Of a stretch of DNA of 64,000 nt, positions 51,451 through 61,644 are shown one piece after another (position 1 is the stretch's first letter; every line of letters begins with the position of its first letter). Position numbers and translations under genes: made by a program. The notes beneath the pieces are model-generated. The model saw only the letters and a list, made by a program, of their open reading frames with translations. It was not told where the DNA came from and did not search any database. The stretch lies in NCBI GenBank assembly GCA_018821535.1, contig JAHJLV010000016.1:180010-244009 (forward strand), written 5' to 3'. The DNA comes from Pseudomonadota bacterium (GTDB taxonomy: Bacteria > Desulfobacterota > Desulfobacteria > Desulfobacterales > Desulfobacteraceae).

Positions 51451-53763
51451 ATGACAGATACCAATGAATCTGCCGATAAACTGAAAAAACGGATCAAAGA
51501 ACTGGAAGAACAGAATCAGCGGCTTAATAATATCATTTCAAAAGCCCCTGTTCCTCTTTTCGTCCTTGATAAACATCACACCATCACCCATTTTAACCAG
51601 GCACTGGAAAACTTGTCCGGCCTGTCTGCGAATAAAATGATCGGCACACAGAAACAATGGAAAGCGTTTTATTCGAACATACGTCCGGTCATGGCTGACC
51701 TGATCGTTGACCAGGCATCTGATGAGCAGATATCAAATCATTACGGACTCAAATACAGTGGCAAAAACAAAGACAGCTTTGCTGCCACTGATTTTTTCCC
51801 GGATCTGGGAGAAAAAGGCAAATGGCTGTTTTTTTCAGCATCCCCGTATACGGACAGCAACGGCCATATTGCAGGGGCCGTTGAAACCCTCCAGGACATC
51901 ACAGAAGAAAAAACAGCTGAAAAACAGACAAAAGAACTTTCCCGTATCTACCAGAACATCCTGGAGTTTATTCCCTACCCTGTAATGGTATTCAACAGCA
52001 AAGGCCTATTAAGCTATATCAACCCGGCATTTACCGATATATTCAAATGGACGCCCGAAGAACTGATCGGCAGAACCGTCCCCTTTATCCCCCAGGGGCT
52101 TGAAAGCGATACATATCAGATGCTCACCCAGTTTCAGAAGAACAAATCCCTTGCCCGCTATGAAACCCGCCGCCTGACAAAACAAGGCAAGGTCATTGAT
52201 GTCGTCATCTGGGCATCGTCACAGACACGGGCAGAAAGCGGCGAAACAGAACATTTTGTCATTTTAAGGGATATTACAGAAGAAAAACGGCTTGAAGCAA
52301 ATAACCGGACCATCATGCGAATCAGCGCGGTTCTTCCTGAGTATCCGGAACTCGAAGATCTGATGAGTTATATTTCCAAGGAGATAAAAACGCTTTTAGA
52401 TACAGAAGGCGCCCTGATTCTTTTATATGATGAAATCAAGGAGGAACTGTTTTTCACAGGCGCAGCCTACGATGACTCTGATACGGAAAAAAGAGCCAGA
52501 AAATTCAGATTCCCCATGGATTCCCTGCTGGCCGGAAAAATTATCAAAACCGGGGAATATGCCCTGGTCAATGATGCACAAAAACTTAAAGCGGATTATC
52601 CGCAAAGGGATTCGCTTTTAGGATATAAAACCCGTAACCTTCTGGAAGTCCCCATCATCAATGAAGACCGGATCATTGGTGTTCTTTGTGCCATCAATAA
52701 AAAACACAATCCCTTTGACTATAATGATATGGAGCTGATGTCAATGATTGCGGGAACCTGCGCCATATCCATTGAAAACGCCCGGTTTTCTGAAGCGGTC
52801 AGAGAAGCCTACCGGGATGTGGCATCCATGAACCGTGCAAAAGGAAAGGCCATTAACCACCTGTCCCATGAACTCAAAACCCCTGTGGCCATACTTACCG
52901 GATCATTGAGCCTTTTAAGAAAGAAGCTGATCCTGGCCACAGGAGAAAATGATGATACCACGCTTGAACGCATTGAACGAAACCTGAACCGGATTGTTGA
53001 AATTCAAGGTGAGGTTGCAGATATCATGGAAGACAAGACATATTCAGCACAGAAATTACTGCTGAAAATGTTCGAAGCCTGCCAGGATGAGCTGGAAACC
53101 CTGATCCATCAGAACGTGAACAATGAGAATTTCAGCGAAAATATAAAGCAGCTGATTGACGAAAAATTCGGCCCGCGGTCCATGATATATTCAACCATTG
53201 AATTCTGTGACTATTTTCGTACATTATATACCGGCCTGGAACCTGAATTTTCACAAAGGTTTCTGAATATACAGATCACAATGGACAAGAATCTGCCAAA
53301 GTTGTCACTGCCCAGAGAAATACTGGATAAAATGATCACAGGCCTGATCAAAAATGCCATTGAAAACACCCCGGACAACGGCCGGATAGACATCTCCATT
53401 TTAAAGGAAGAATCCGGCATTCTGTTCATTGTCAATGATTTTGGCGTGGGGATTGAAAAAGATTCACAGAAAAGAATTTTTGAAGGGTTTTTCAACACCC
53501 AGGACATGCTTTTATACTCCACCAAAAAACCTTTTGAATTCAATGCCGGGGGCAAGGGTGCAGATTTACTGAGGATTAAAATCTTTTCAGACCGGCTGGG
53601 CCTTACCCTGAAAATGGAATCAAAACGCTGCCGGTTTCTCAAAGAGAATAAAGAAGCTGACTGCCCCGGCAATATTTTAAAATGCACATTCTGTAACAGC
53701 CAGCAGGACTGTTTAAATTCAGGCCATTCCATATTCAGTTTGTTTTTCCCTGCAAAAAAATAA
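51451..53763 (+). CDS. PAS-PAS-GAF histidine kinase with Cys-cluster insertion in its ATPase domain
   Basis: 770 residues, cytoplasmic. A short coiled coil, PAS (about 25-150), PAS (about 165-280), GAF (about 285-455), HisKA with H473 in HLSHELKTP and an HATPase_c (GLIKNAIENTP, NDFGVGIE). The ATPase G2 region is not canonical: between the expected GxG part (NAGGKGADLL) and the last strand it has a cluster of five Cys, C727, C738, C745, C748 and C754 (CPGN, KCTFC, DC). That suggests a metal- or Fe-S-binding, or redox-sensitive, element. ATG 51451 is chosen; the TTG at 51400 is less likely. No receiver is attached; an external regulator is needed. Confidence 0.85.
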   Translation: MTDTNESADKLKKRIKELEEQNQRLNNIISKAPVPLFVLDKHHTITHFNQALENLSGLSANKMIGTQKQWKAFYSNIRPVMADLIVDQASDEQISNHYGLKYSGKNKDSFAATDFFPDLGEKGKWLFFSASPYTDSNGHIAGAVETLQDITEEKTAEKQTKELSRIYQNILEFIPYPVMVFNSKGLLSYINPAFTDIFKWTPEELIGRTVPFIPQGLESDTYQMLTQFQKNKSLARYETRRLTKQGKVIDVVIWASSQTRAESGETEHFVILRDITEEKRLEANNRTIMRISAVLPEYPELEDLMSYISKEIKTLLDTEGALILLYDEIKEELFFTGAAYDDSDTEKRARKFRFPMDSLLAGKIIKTGEYALVNDAQKLKADYPQRDSLLGYKTRNLLEVPIINEDRIIGVLCAINKKHNPFDYNDMELMSMIAGTCAISIENARFSEAVREAYRDVASMNRAKGKAINHLSHELKTPVAILTGSLSLLRKKLILATGENDDTTLERIERNLNRIVEIQGEVADIMEDKTYSAQKLLLKMFEACQDELETLIHQNVNNENFSENIKQLIDEKFGPRSMIYSTIEFCDYFRTLYTGLEPEFSQRFLNIQITMDKNLPKLSLPREILDKMITGLIKNAIENTPDNGRIDISILKEESGILFIVNDFGVGIEKDSQKRIFEGFFNTQDMLLYSTKKPFEFNAGGKGADLLRIKIFSDRLGLTLKMESKRCRFLKENKEADCPGNILKCTFCNSQQDCLNSGHSIFSLFFPAKK

Positions 53764-53863
53764 ACCTTTTTTTAAAACATCACTAAAAGAAAAAGATCAT
53801 TGAAAAGCAAGGCACCGGATGATAAAAGGATAAGGGTTTCTTTAAAAATTTTGGAGGATTGAA

Positions 53864-56149
53864 ATGAACACTTCGCGCATTAAATGTATCTTCATATTTA
53901 TATTTACTCTTTTTGTCATGGCAGGATGTGCCTCAGACCAGGAAAAAACACAAAAATTTCTGACTGAAAGTCAGGCATATTTTGACAGCGGCGAATATAA
54001 CAAGGCGGATATCCAGGTTAAAAATGCCATCAAATTAAGTCCACAGTCAGTTGCAGCATATGAACTGCTGGCAAAGATTCAGCTGAAACTGGGAAAAGGC
54101 CGGGAAGCATTTAATGCATTTGTTAAAATTGAAGAACTTGCCCCGGATAATCTCAAGAATAAAATCCAGGTGGCATCCTTTTTTCTGTTGGGAAAAAATA
54201 TTGAAGAAGCAGAAAAAAGAGTGTCCCGGGTTTTGGAAAAAGAACCGGATAATATTGATGCCCTGTATCTTCAGGGCGGTATCCTGACCCAGAAAAAAGA
54301 ACCGCTGGATAAAATTGAAAAAAACTATTTGAGAATTCTGGAAATTGATAATACGCAGGCCAAAGCCCTTCTGCTGCTGGCACGCCTGTACAATTTTCAA
54401 AAAGAATTTGTCAAGGCGGAAGACAGTCTGAAAAAAGCCATACAGATACAGCCGGAAAACAAAGACACCTATAAGGCATTATATGGCTTTTATATTTCCA
54501 GAAAACAGTTTTCAGAAGCAGAAACTGTTTTAAACGATCTTGTGCAGAAAAACCCGAATGATGCAGACCCGCTGATCCTTTTAAGCAGTTTTCAAATGGC
54601 CCGGGGCAAAAACCAGGAAGCTGAAGACATCTTATTGAAGGCCCTGGATATAGATCCCAAAAGCATCAATACCCACATGGTTCTGGCCAGATTAATGCTG
54701 CAGCAGAAAAAGACAGATGAAGCTGAAAAATATTTCAAGGCAGCTCTGGAGATTGAACCTGAAAATTTTGCTGTAAAAAACACCTATGCAGAATTTCATT
54801 TTTCCAGACAGGACACAGAAAAAGCCCTGGCCATCGTAGACGAAATCCTGGCCAAGCGCCCGAATTATATGCCCTCAAGCATCCTCAAAGGCAAGATTCT
54901 TGTCTCACGAAATGACCACCAGAAAGCGGTTGATCTGTTTCAATCGTTACTCAAAGAAGATCCGAATTCAGCAAACCTTAATTTTCTTTTAGGGTCCACC
55001 CTGTTTGAAATGAATGATCTGAATCAGTCAAAAACCTACCTTTTAAAAGCCCTGGAAAAAGACCCTGAACTTTCCCAGGCAAGACTGATGATCTCTGATA
55101 TCCAGTATAGACAGGGCAATCTTGATCTTGCGGAACAAAATATCAAAAAAGTACTGGCCGCTTTTCCGGACAATTACAATGCAAATATCATTTCCGGCAA
55201 TATTGCCATGGCCAACAGACAATTTGATGCGGCAAAAACAATATTCAGCGACATGATCAGACAAAATCCGGATAATCCTGCGGCATATTTCAGACTGGGC
55301 GTGATCAACCATACGCTCAAGGAAAATGAAAAGGCCATTGACAATTTCAATGCTGCCCTGAATTTGAATCAAAACCTCATGGACGTGTTTACCAACCTGA
55401 TATCCGTATATGTCTCGGAAAAAAAATATGACCAGGCCATGAGCCTGTGTGATACACATATGGAAAAGGTGAAAGATTCTCCTGTGATCCAGTCAGTTAT
55501 TCTGAATATCAAGGGCAGTCTGCTTTTAGACACGCAAAAAACAGATCAGGGAAAAGCCATCCTCAAAGAAGCCATTGAAAAAAATCCATCCTTTATCACC
55601 CCGTATATGACCCTGGCCAATGTCCTGAGCCGTGAAAACAAGCTTGATGAGGCCATCGGTGTCTATCAGGCCCTGATTGAAAAACGGCCGGAACAGCCTT
55701 CCCCCCATACATTAATGGCAGCGCTTTATGAAAAACAGGACAAAACGGCCGAGGCCGAGGCTCATTATCTGAAAGCGCTGGAACTTCAGCCGGACTATCT
55801 GCCCGCCATGAACAACCTGGCCTTTTTATATGCAGATCAGAACAAGAATCTAAACAAAGCCCTGGATCTTGCACGACTGGCAAAGGAAAAAGCCAGCAAT
55901 TCAACGGCCATTATTGATACCCTGGGATGGGTCTATCTGAAAAAAGAACTGTATGACAGTGCTGCCGAAGAGTTTAAAACCTGTATTGAAAAAGAGCCTG
56001 AAAACCCCATTTTTCATTATCACCTGGGACTGACATATCACAAAATGGGTAAATTGGAAGACGCCAAAGCATCCTTAGAAAGATCCTTAAAAATCTCAAA
56101 GGATTTTGATGGCGCTGATGAGGCCAGAACACTGTTAAACCAGATATAA
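53864..56149 (+). CDS. TPR-repeat lipoprotein
   Basis: 761 residues. The signal peptide ends in the lipobox VMAGC (lipidated C22), so it is a lipoprotein of the outer or inner membrane. The rest is about 20 consecutive tetratricopeptide repeats (each about 34 residues), e.g. AYELLAKIQLKLGKGREAF, ILLSSFQMARGKNQEAEDIL, MNNLAFLYADQNKNLNKAL. It resembles the PrsT-type TPR lipoproteins of exopolysaccharide/PEP-CTERM systems, but no such genes are adjacent here. GGAGG precedes the ATG. A strong terminator follows. Confidence 0.85.
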   Translation: MNTSRIKCIFIFIFTLFVMAGCASDQEKTQKFLTESQAYFDSGEYNKADIQVKNAIKLSPQSVAAYELLAKIQLKLGKGREAFNAFVKIEELAPDNLKNKIQVASFFLLGKNIEEAEKRVSRVLEKEPDNIDALYLQGGILTQKKEPLDKIEKNYLRILEIDNTQAKALLLLARLYNFQKEFVKAEDSLKKAIQIQPENKDTYKALYGFYISRKQFSEAETVLNDLVQKNPNDADPLILLSSFQMARGKNQEAEDILLKALDIDPKSINTHMVLARLMLQQKKTDEAEKYFKAALEIEPENFAVKNTYAEFHFSRQDTEKALAIVDEILAKRPNYMPSSILKGKILVSRNDHQKAVDLFQSLLKEDPNSANLNFLLGSTLFEMNDLNQSKTYLLKALEKDPELSQARLMISDIQYRQGNLDLAEQNIKKVLAAFPDNYNANIISGNIAMANRQFDAAKTIFSDMIRQNPDNPAAYFRLGVINHTLKENEKAIDNFNAALNLNQNLMDVFTNLISVYVSEKKYDQAMSLCDTHMEKVKDSPVIQSVILNIKGSLLLDTQKTDQGKAILKEAIEKNPSFITPYMTLANVLSRENKLDEAIGVYQALIEKRPEQPSPHTLMAALYEKQDKTAEAEAHYLKALELQPDYLPAMNNLAFLYADQNKNLNKALDLARLAKEKASNSTAIIDTLGWVYLKKELYDSAAEEFKTCIEKEPENPIFHYHLGLTYHKMGKLEDAKASLERSLKISKDFDGADEARTLLNQI

Positions 56150-56158
56150 TAAAAAAAC

Positions 56159-56199
56159 AAACGCCATGACTGTTTTGCATCCCCGGTCATGGCGTTTTT
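56159..56199. terminator. Bidirectional intrinsic terminator
   Basis: AAACGCCATGAC (56159-56170) pairs perfectly with GTCATGGCGTTT (56186-56197), with an A-run on one side and T-run on the other. It separates the TPR lipoprotein gene from the convergent hbd gene. Confidence 0.85.
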
Positions 56200-56221
56200 A
56201 TATTCAATCCAGTGCGGTCTC

Positions 56222-57073
56222 TTATTTATAATCGTAGAATCCTTTGCCGGTCTTGCGCCCCAACCATCCGGCCTCTACATATTTTCTCAACAGGGGACAG
56301 GGTCTGTATTTTGAATCCTTGAATCCGTCATACAGGGTTTCCATAATAGCCAGGCAGGTATCCAGACCGATCAGGTCGGCAAGGGCCAGGGGCCCCATGG
56401 GATGGTTCGCTCCCAGCCGCATGACCGTATCAATATCTTCAGGTTTTCCCACCCCCTGATACACACAGAACACCGCCTCGTTGATCATGGGAATCAATAT
56501 CCGGTTGGCAATAAACCCGGGATAATCATTGGCCAGGGCAGGGGTTTTTCCAAAATCCTCACACAGTTTCCATGTCAGATCAAAGGTTTGGTCGGATGTG
56601 GCAAGCCCTTTTATGACCTCAACCAGTTTCATCACCGGCACCGGATTCATGAAGTGCATGCCGATGACTTTTTCCGGCCGGGATGTTCGTGCTGCGATTC
56701 GGCCGATAGGTATGGACGACGTATTGGTTGCCAGAATCACATGGGGCGGACAGAACGCATCCAGATCCTCAAAGATCCTGAATTTCAGATCTTCTCTTTC
56801 CACAGCAGCTTCCACCACAAAATCCGCTGATGCCATATCCTTTAAATCCGTTGTTGTTGTAATTCTGCCGAGAATGGCGGTTTTCTCCGCTTGAGAAATT
56901 TTATCTTTTTTCACCATCCGGTCCAGATTGCCTGCAATGGCAGCCAGCCCTTTTTCGCAGAATTCCTGTTTGATATCACTCATCACAACTTCAAGTCCGC
57001 TGGCAGCCGCAACCTGTGCAATCCCGTTGCCCATCTGCCCGGAACCGATAACCCCGAATTTTTTAATGTCCAT
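56222..57073 (-). CDS. hbd: 3-hydroxybutyryl-CoA dehydrogenase
   Basis: 283 residues. NAD-binding GVIGSGQMGNGIAQVAAASG (about 7-26), the ATNTSSIPI, MHFMNPVPVMKLVEVI (catalytic His) and NDYPGFIANRILIPMINEA segments are all typical of the bacterial 3-hydroxybutyryl-CoA dehydrogenase. It interconverts acetoacetyl-CoA and 3-hydroxybutyryl-CoA. It follows the thiolase by about 67 bp on the same strand. Confidence 0.93.
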   Translation of the reverse strand: MDIKKFGVIGSGQMGNGIAQVAAASGLEVVMSDIKQEFCEKGLAAIAGNLDRMVKKDKISQAEKTAILGRITTTTDLKDMASADFVVEAAVEREDLKFRIFEDLDAFCPPHVILATNTSSIPIGRIAARTSRPEKVIGMHFMNPVPVMKLVEVIKGLATSDQTFDLTWKLCEDFGKTPALANDYPGFIANRILIPMINEAVFCVYQGVGKPEDIDTVMRLGANHPMGPLALADLIGLDTCLAIMETLYDGFKDSKYRPCPLLRKYVEAGWLGRKTGKGFYDYK

Positions 57074-57140
57074 TCTTCCTCCCTATTTCACTTTCTGTAT
57101 GTGTTTTATAAAAATAATACCTTCAAAAATCACTGTCATA

Positions 57141-58316
57141 TCATCTGTTCACCACAAGCGCAACTGCTTCTCCACCCCCCAGACAAAGGGATGCAAGACC
57201 GGTATGCAGATTCTGTTTTTTCATTTCATATAACAAGGTGGTCAACACCCTTGCTCCGCTTGCACCGATGGGATGCCCAAGAGCAACACTGCCGCCGTTT
57301 ATGTTCACCTTGTCCGGGTCCAGGCCAAGTTCCCGGTTAATCCCCACAGAACTTCCGGAAAATGCTTCGTTGATTTCAAACAGATCGATGTCAGACAGGG
57401 TCAGTCCCTGTTTTTCAAGCACTCTGGGAATTGCATAGATCGGTGCCATCAATACATATTTCATGTCAATGCCATAGGCTGCCTGGGCACCGATCCTGGC
57501 AAGCACTTTGCATCCCAGGGCTTTTGCCTTTGTCTCACTCATCAGCACCAGCGCTGCTGCCCCATCCGACAAAATGGACGCATTTCCCGCGGTTCCCACG
57601 CCGCCGTCTTTAAACGCGGGCTTCATTTTTGCCAGCACGTCCAGATCTGTTTTTTCAGGACATTCGTCTGTATCAAAGGAAATTGGCTCCCCTTTTTTCT
57701 GCAGGATTTTTACCGGCACGATCTCCTCTTTAAACCGCCCCTGGGCAACTGCCCTGCAGGCTCTTTCATAGGACGCAAATGCAAAGGCATCCTGATCTTC
57801 TCTGGAAATTTTCCATTTTTGAGAACACAGTTCATTGGACATACCCATATGAAAATCATTGATTACATCCCAGAGACCGTCATGAACCATATGATCCATC
57901 AGTTCTCCGGAGCCCATGCGATATCCCCACCGGGCACTTCCCATATAATAGGGTGCCATGCTCATGTTTTCCATGCCCCCGGCCACCACAATGTCTGCAT
58001 CTTTGCACTGAATGGCCTGGGCCGCCAGCATGACCGCCTTTAAGGATGACCCGCACACTTTATTCACGGTAACAGATGCCGTATCCCAGGAAAGACCGGC
58101 CTTGACCGCTGCAAGCTTTGCCGGATTCTGTCCATATCCGCAGGGCAGCACCATGCCCATGATGCACTCATTCACCAGCGCTTTTTCAATGCCCGCTCTT
58201 TGAACGGCTTCTTCAATCACATGCGCCCCTAAATCCACTGCACCGATTTTGCTTAAAGCACCGCCAAATCTGCCCAGCGGCGTGCGTACGGCGCTGACAA
58301 TAACCACTGTATTCAT
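57141..58316 (-). CDS. Acetyl-CoA C-acetyltransferase (thiolase)
   Basis: 391 residues, the standard length. Catalytic C88 (NKVCGSSLKA), H348 (LGHPIGASGAR) and C378 (CLGGGEAVAL) are all present. It condenses two acetyl-CoA to acetoacetyl-CoA or cleaves it. GGGAGG is 9 nt before ATG 58316; a longer start at 58376 would run into icmF. It is 25 bp downstream of icmF and upstream of hbd, so mutase, thiolase and dehydrogenase form a likely operon. Confidence 0.93.
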   Translation of the reverse strand: MNTVVIVSAVRTPLGRFGGALSKIGAVDLGAHVIEEAVQRAGIEKALVNECIMGMVLPCGYGQNPAKLAAVKAGLSWDTASVTVNKVCGSSLKAVMLAAQAIQCKDADIVVAGGMENMSMAPYYMGSARWGYRMGSGELMDHMVHDGLWDVINDFHMGMSNELCSQKWKISREDQDAFAFASYERACRAVAQGRFKEEIVPVKILQKKGEPISFDTDECPEKTDLDVLAKMKPAFKDGGVGTAGNASILSDGAAALVLMSETKAKALGCKVLARIGAQAAYGIDMKYVLMAPIYAIPRVLEKQGLTLSDIDLFEINEAFSGSSVGINRELGLDPDKVNINGGSVALGHPIGASGARVLTTLLYEMKKQNLHTGLASLCLGGGEAVALVVNR

Positions 58317-58341
58317 ATCAAAAAACCTCCCTGATTTTTTT

Positions 58342-61300
58342 TTACATATTGCGCCGGTATTTTCCCCCCACCTCATACAAGGCCCGGGTAATGGTTCCCA
58401 GACTGCAGACCTTCACGGTTTCCATCATTTGCTCAAAAATATTCTCTGCGTTTAATACTGCTTTTTTCAAGTCTTCCACAGCTTTTTCACTTTTGTGTGC
58501 ATGGGCCTGTTTAAATGCATCCAAACGGTTGAGCTGATCTTTTTTCTGATCATCCGTGGCCCTGGACAATTCAAGGCCATCTGCCATGCCCGAATAATCC
58601 GCATCCTGATCCACAAAGGTGTTCACCCCGATCAATGGCAGCTTGCCTGAATGTTTCAATGATTCATAATGCATGGATTCTTCCTGAATTTTTCCGCGCT
58701 GATATCCGATTTCCATGGCTCCCGTGACCCCGTTACGCCGGGTGATTCTTTCAAATTCACACAGAACCGCTTCTTCCACAAGATCCGTGAGTTCATCCAC
58801 GATAAAACTGCCCTGGAGCGGATTTTCATTTTTTGCAAGTCCCCATTCCCTGTTGATGATCAGCTGAATGGCAAGCGCCCGCCGGACCGATTGGGCAGAG
58901 GGTGTGGTAATGGCCTCGTCATAGGCGTTGGTATGAAGACTGTTGCAGTTGTCATAAATGGCGCAAAGCCCTTGAAGCGTCGTCCGGATATCATTAAACT
59001 GAATATCCTGGCTGTGCAGGGATCTGCCGGATGTCTGGATGTGATATTTCAGCTTCTGAGCAGCTTGTCCTGCGCCATATCGGTATTTCATGGCAAGGGC
59101 CCAGATTCTGCGGGCCACTCGTCCGATGACCGTATATTCAGGATCCATGCCATTGGAAAAGAAAAAAGACAGGGACGGGGCAAACACATCAATATCCATG
59201 CCCCGGGACAGATAATACTCCACATAGGTAAACCCGTTGGCAAGGGTGAGTGCAAGCTGGGTAATCGGATTTGCACCAGCCTCGGCAATATGATAACCGG
59301 ATATGGATACTGAATAAAAATTTTTGACCTGATGATCAATAAAATACTGCTGGACATCCCCCATCATTTTCAGGGCAAATTCAATGGAAAAAATACAGGT
59401 GTTCTGGCCCTGATCCTCTTTTAGAATGTCTGCCTGAACCGTTCCCCGAACATTTGTCAGCGCAAACTGACGAATTTTTAAAGCCTCTTTTTCAGAGGGC
59501 CTGCGGTTATGTTCTTTCGCAAATTTATCCATCTGCTGATCAATGGCTGCATTTAAAAACATGGCCAGTATGATGGGGGCAGGTCCGTTGATGGTCATGG
59601 AGACCGATGTACCGGGATCGCACAGGTCAAACCCGTCATACAGTGTTTTGACATCCTCCACAGTACAGATGCTCACGCCGGAAGTGCCCACCTTGCCATA
59701 TATATCCGGACGGATCTGGGGATCAAACCCGTACAGGGTCACAGAATCAAAAGCCGTGGACAGACGTTTGGCAGGATAGGATTCAGACAGCATCCTGAAC
59801 CGGTAATTGGTGTCTTTTGGCCCCCCCTGTCCTGCGAACATCCGTGTGGGCTCTTCATCTGTTCTTTTTAACGGAAATACGCCGGCAGTGAACGGAAAAT
59901 GACCGGGAAAATTTTCTTTTCGGGCAAAGATATACTGTTCTCCGGGATCAACAAAATGCGGAACTGAAATCTTTGGAATGGATAAATTCGATAATGATGT
60001 TGTGTATAAAGCCGTTTTGATGTTTTTGCCCCGGACCGGATACACCAGTTCTTCGTGTGTATACTGATCTTTGATCGTGTTGAATTCGTCAATTGTTTTC
60101 CGGGTGTCGGCCTGCACCTGCGCATCTGCATCTGCAAGCGCCTGTTTTAATTTTTCAATAAGCGCCGTGTTCCACTGTTTTTCCGTCATCAGTTTCACAC
60201 TCTGATCCAGATGCCAGTGATTGCGCACAGAGGCGGCCTGTTCTTTTGTTATTTCATGATATTTACGGATGGTATCGGCAATCCGGGTCAGATACCGTGT
60301 TCTGTCCGCCGGAATAACAATGGATGCCAGGCTTGATTCTTTGATCCCTGTCCGGGGAATGGCGGACTGAAGCCGGATGCCTTTTTTCTCTTCGATCAGA
60401 TCCAGAATTCCGTGATACATTGCTGTCACGCCGTCATCATTAAATTTTGAGGCAATGGTGCCGTAAACCGGCATGTCTTTCTCATCCGCATCAAAGGCAC
60501 TGCGATTTCTCATCACCTGTTTTCGCACATATTTTATGGCATCTTCGCTGCCCTTTTTTTCAAATTTATTTATGGCAATAATATCGGCATAATCCAGCAT
60601 ATCAATTTTTTCCAGCTGGGACGGCGCCCCGAATTCAGCGGTCATGACATAGACTGACACATCCGCCAGGTCTGCCACCCGTGAATCTCCCTGACCAATA
60701 CCGGCAGTTTCCACGATCACCAGATCATATCCGGCTGCCTTGACAATATTAACCGCATCGGGCAGGGCCTGGGCCAATTCGATCCCAGACTGCCCTGTGG
60801 GCATGGATCTTAGATATACCCGGTCCGTATCAATGGCATTCATCCGGATGCGATCCCCTAAAAGCGCGCCCCCGGTTTTGCGCCGGGACGGATCACAGCA
60901 GATCACTGCAATGTGCATATCTTTAAAATCCATGAGCAGCCGGTTGATCAGTTCGTCTGTCAATGAAGATTTACCTGCACCGCCAGTTCCGGTCACCCCG
61001 ATGACCGGGATGTTTTTGTGGCCTGCCATCTTTACAATCTGCTGCTGCAGTTTGTCAGGCAACCCCTTTTTTTCCGCATGGCCCTTTTTACCCGCACGAC
61101 CCTGTTGAGGCCGGGACCTGAAGGCCGATATCATTTTTGCCACAGCATATTTGTTCTGTGTGTTCAGGTGCTCACATTTCACGTCTGAATAATCCACACT
61201 GACGTTGTCCATCTTCTGCAGCATATGGTTCACCATGCCGGAAAGTCCCATTTTAGAACCATCTTCAGGAGAATAGATCCGGGTAATGCCCCAGGCATGA

Positions 61301-61644
61301 AGCTGTTTTATTTCAGAAGGAATAATCACCCCGCCGCCGCCGCCGAACACTTTTATATGACTGCAGTTCAGGTCAGAAAGCAGATCCACCATATATTTAA
61401 AATACTCCATATGGCCGCCCTGGTAGCTGGACACGGCAATCCCCTGCACATCTTCCTGGACAGCAGCATCCACCACTTCTTTTACCGAACGGTTATGACC
61501 AATATGAACCACCTGTGCCCCTGCATCCTGCAGCATTCGCCGGATAATATTAATGGCAGCATCATGGCCGTCAAACAAAGCAGTTGCAGTGATCACCTTA
61601 ATGGGATTTTTCAGGGTATACGCCGGGGGGTCGAGTCTCATCAT
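58342..61644 (-). CDS. icmF: Fused isobutyryl-CoA mutase IcmF (B12 domain, G-protein chaperone, mutase)
   Basis: 1100 residues, the length of IcmF. A B12-binding domain comes first (LFDGHDAAIN, with the cobalt-ligating H27), then a MeaB-type GTPase chaperone (Walker A GTGGAGKS 219-226, NKFEKKG) and the large mutase barrel (RMFAGQGGPKDTNYRF, GKVGTSGVSICTVEDVKTLYDGF, GTVQADILKEDQGQNTCIFS). MFAGQG has Phe where methylmalonyl-CoA mutases have Tyr, which favours a butyryl/isobutyryl or related branched substrate. It isomerises acyl-CoA carbon skeletons with adenosylcobalamin. The start codon is ATG ATG; the AGGAGG lies right before the first, so 61641 may be used. Thiolase and hbd follow in the same direction. 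Confidence 0.93.
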   Translation of the reverse strand: MMRLDPPAYTLKNPIKVITATALFDGHDAAINIIRRMLQDAGAQVVHIGHNRSVKEVVDAAVQEDVQGIAVSSYQGGHMEYFKYMVDLLSDLNCSHIKVFGGGGGVIIPSEIKQLHAWGITRIYSPEDGSKMGLSGMVNHMLQKMDNVSVDYSDVKCEHLNTQNKYAVAKMISAFRSRPQQGRAGKKGHAEKKGLPDKLQQQIVKMAGHKNIPVIGVTGTGGAGKSSLTDELINRLLMDFKDMHIAVICCDPSRRKTGGALLGDRIRMNAIDTDRVYLRSMPTGQSGIELAQALPDAVNIVKAAGYDLVIVETAGIGQGDSRVADLADVSVYVMTAEFGAPSQLEKIDMLDYADIIAINKFEKKGSEDAIKYVRKQVMRNRSAFDADEKDMPVYGTIASKFNDDGVTAMYHGILDLIEEKKGIRLQSAIPRTGIKESSLASIVIPADRTRYLTRIADTIRKYHEITKEQAASVRNHWHLDQSVKLMTEKQWNTALIEKLKQALADADAQVQADTRKTIDEFNTIKDQYTHEELVYPVRGKNIKTALYTTSLSNLSIPKISVPHFVDPGEQYIFARKENFPGHFPFTAGVFPLKRTDEEPTRMFAGQGGPKDTNYRFRMLSESYPAKRLSTAFDSVTLYGFDPQIRPDIYGKVGTSGVSICTVEDVKTLYDGFDLCDPGTSVSMTINGPAPIILAMFLNAAIDQQMDKFAKEHNRRPSEKEALKIRQFALTNVRGTVQADILKEDQGQNTCIFSIEFALKMMGDVQQYFIDHQVKNFYSVSISGYHIAEAGANPITQLALTLANGFTYVEYYLSRGMDIDVFAPSLSFFFSNGMDPEYTVIGRVARRIWALAMKYRYGAGQAAQKLKYHIQTSGRSLHSQDIQFNDIRTTLQGLCAIYDNCNSLHTNAYDEAITTPSAQSVRRALAIQLIINREWGLAKNENPLQGSFIVDELTDLVEEAVLCEFERITRRNGVTGAMEIGYQRGKIQEESMHYESLKHSGKLPLIGVNTFVDQDADYSGMADGLELSRATDDQKKDQLNRLDAFKQAHAHKSEKAVEDLKKAVLNAENIFEQMMETVKVCSLGTITRALYEVGGKYRRNM

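Noticed and set aside
57273..58043. 256-residue open frame antisense to the thiolase
   Set aside because: Shadow of a clear gene with a conserved active site on the other strand.
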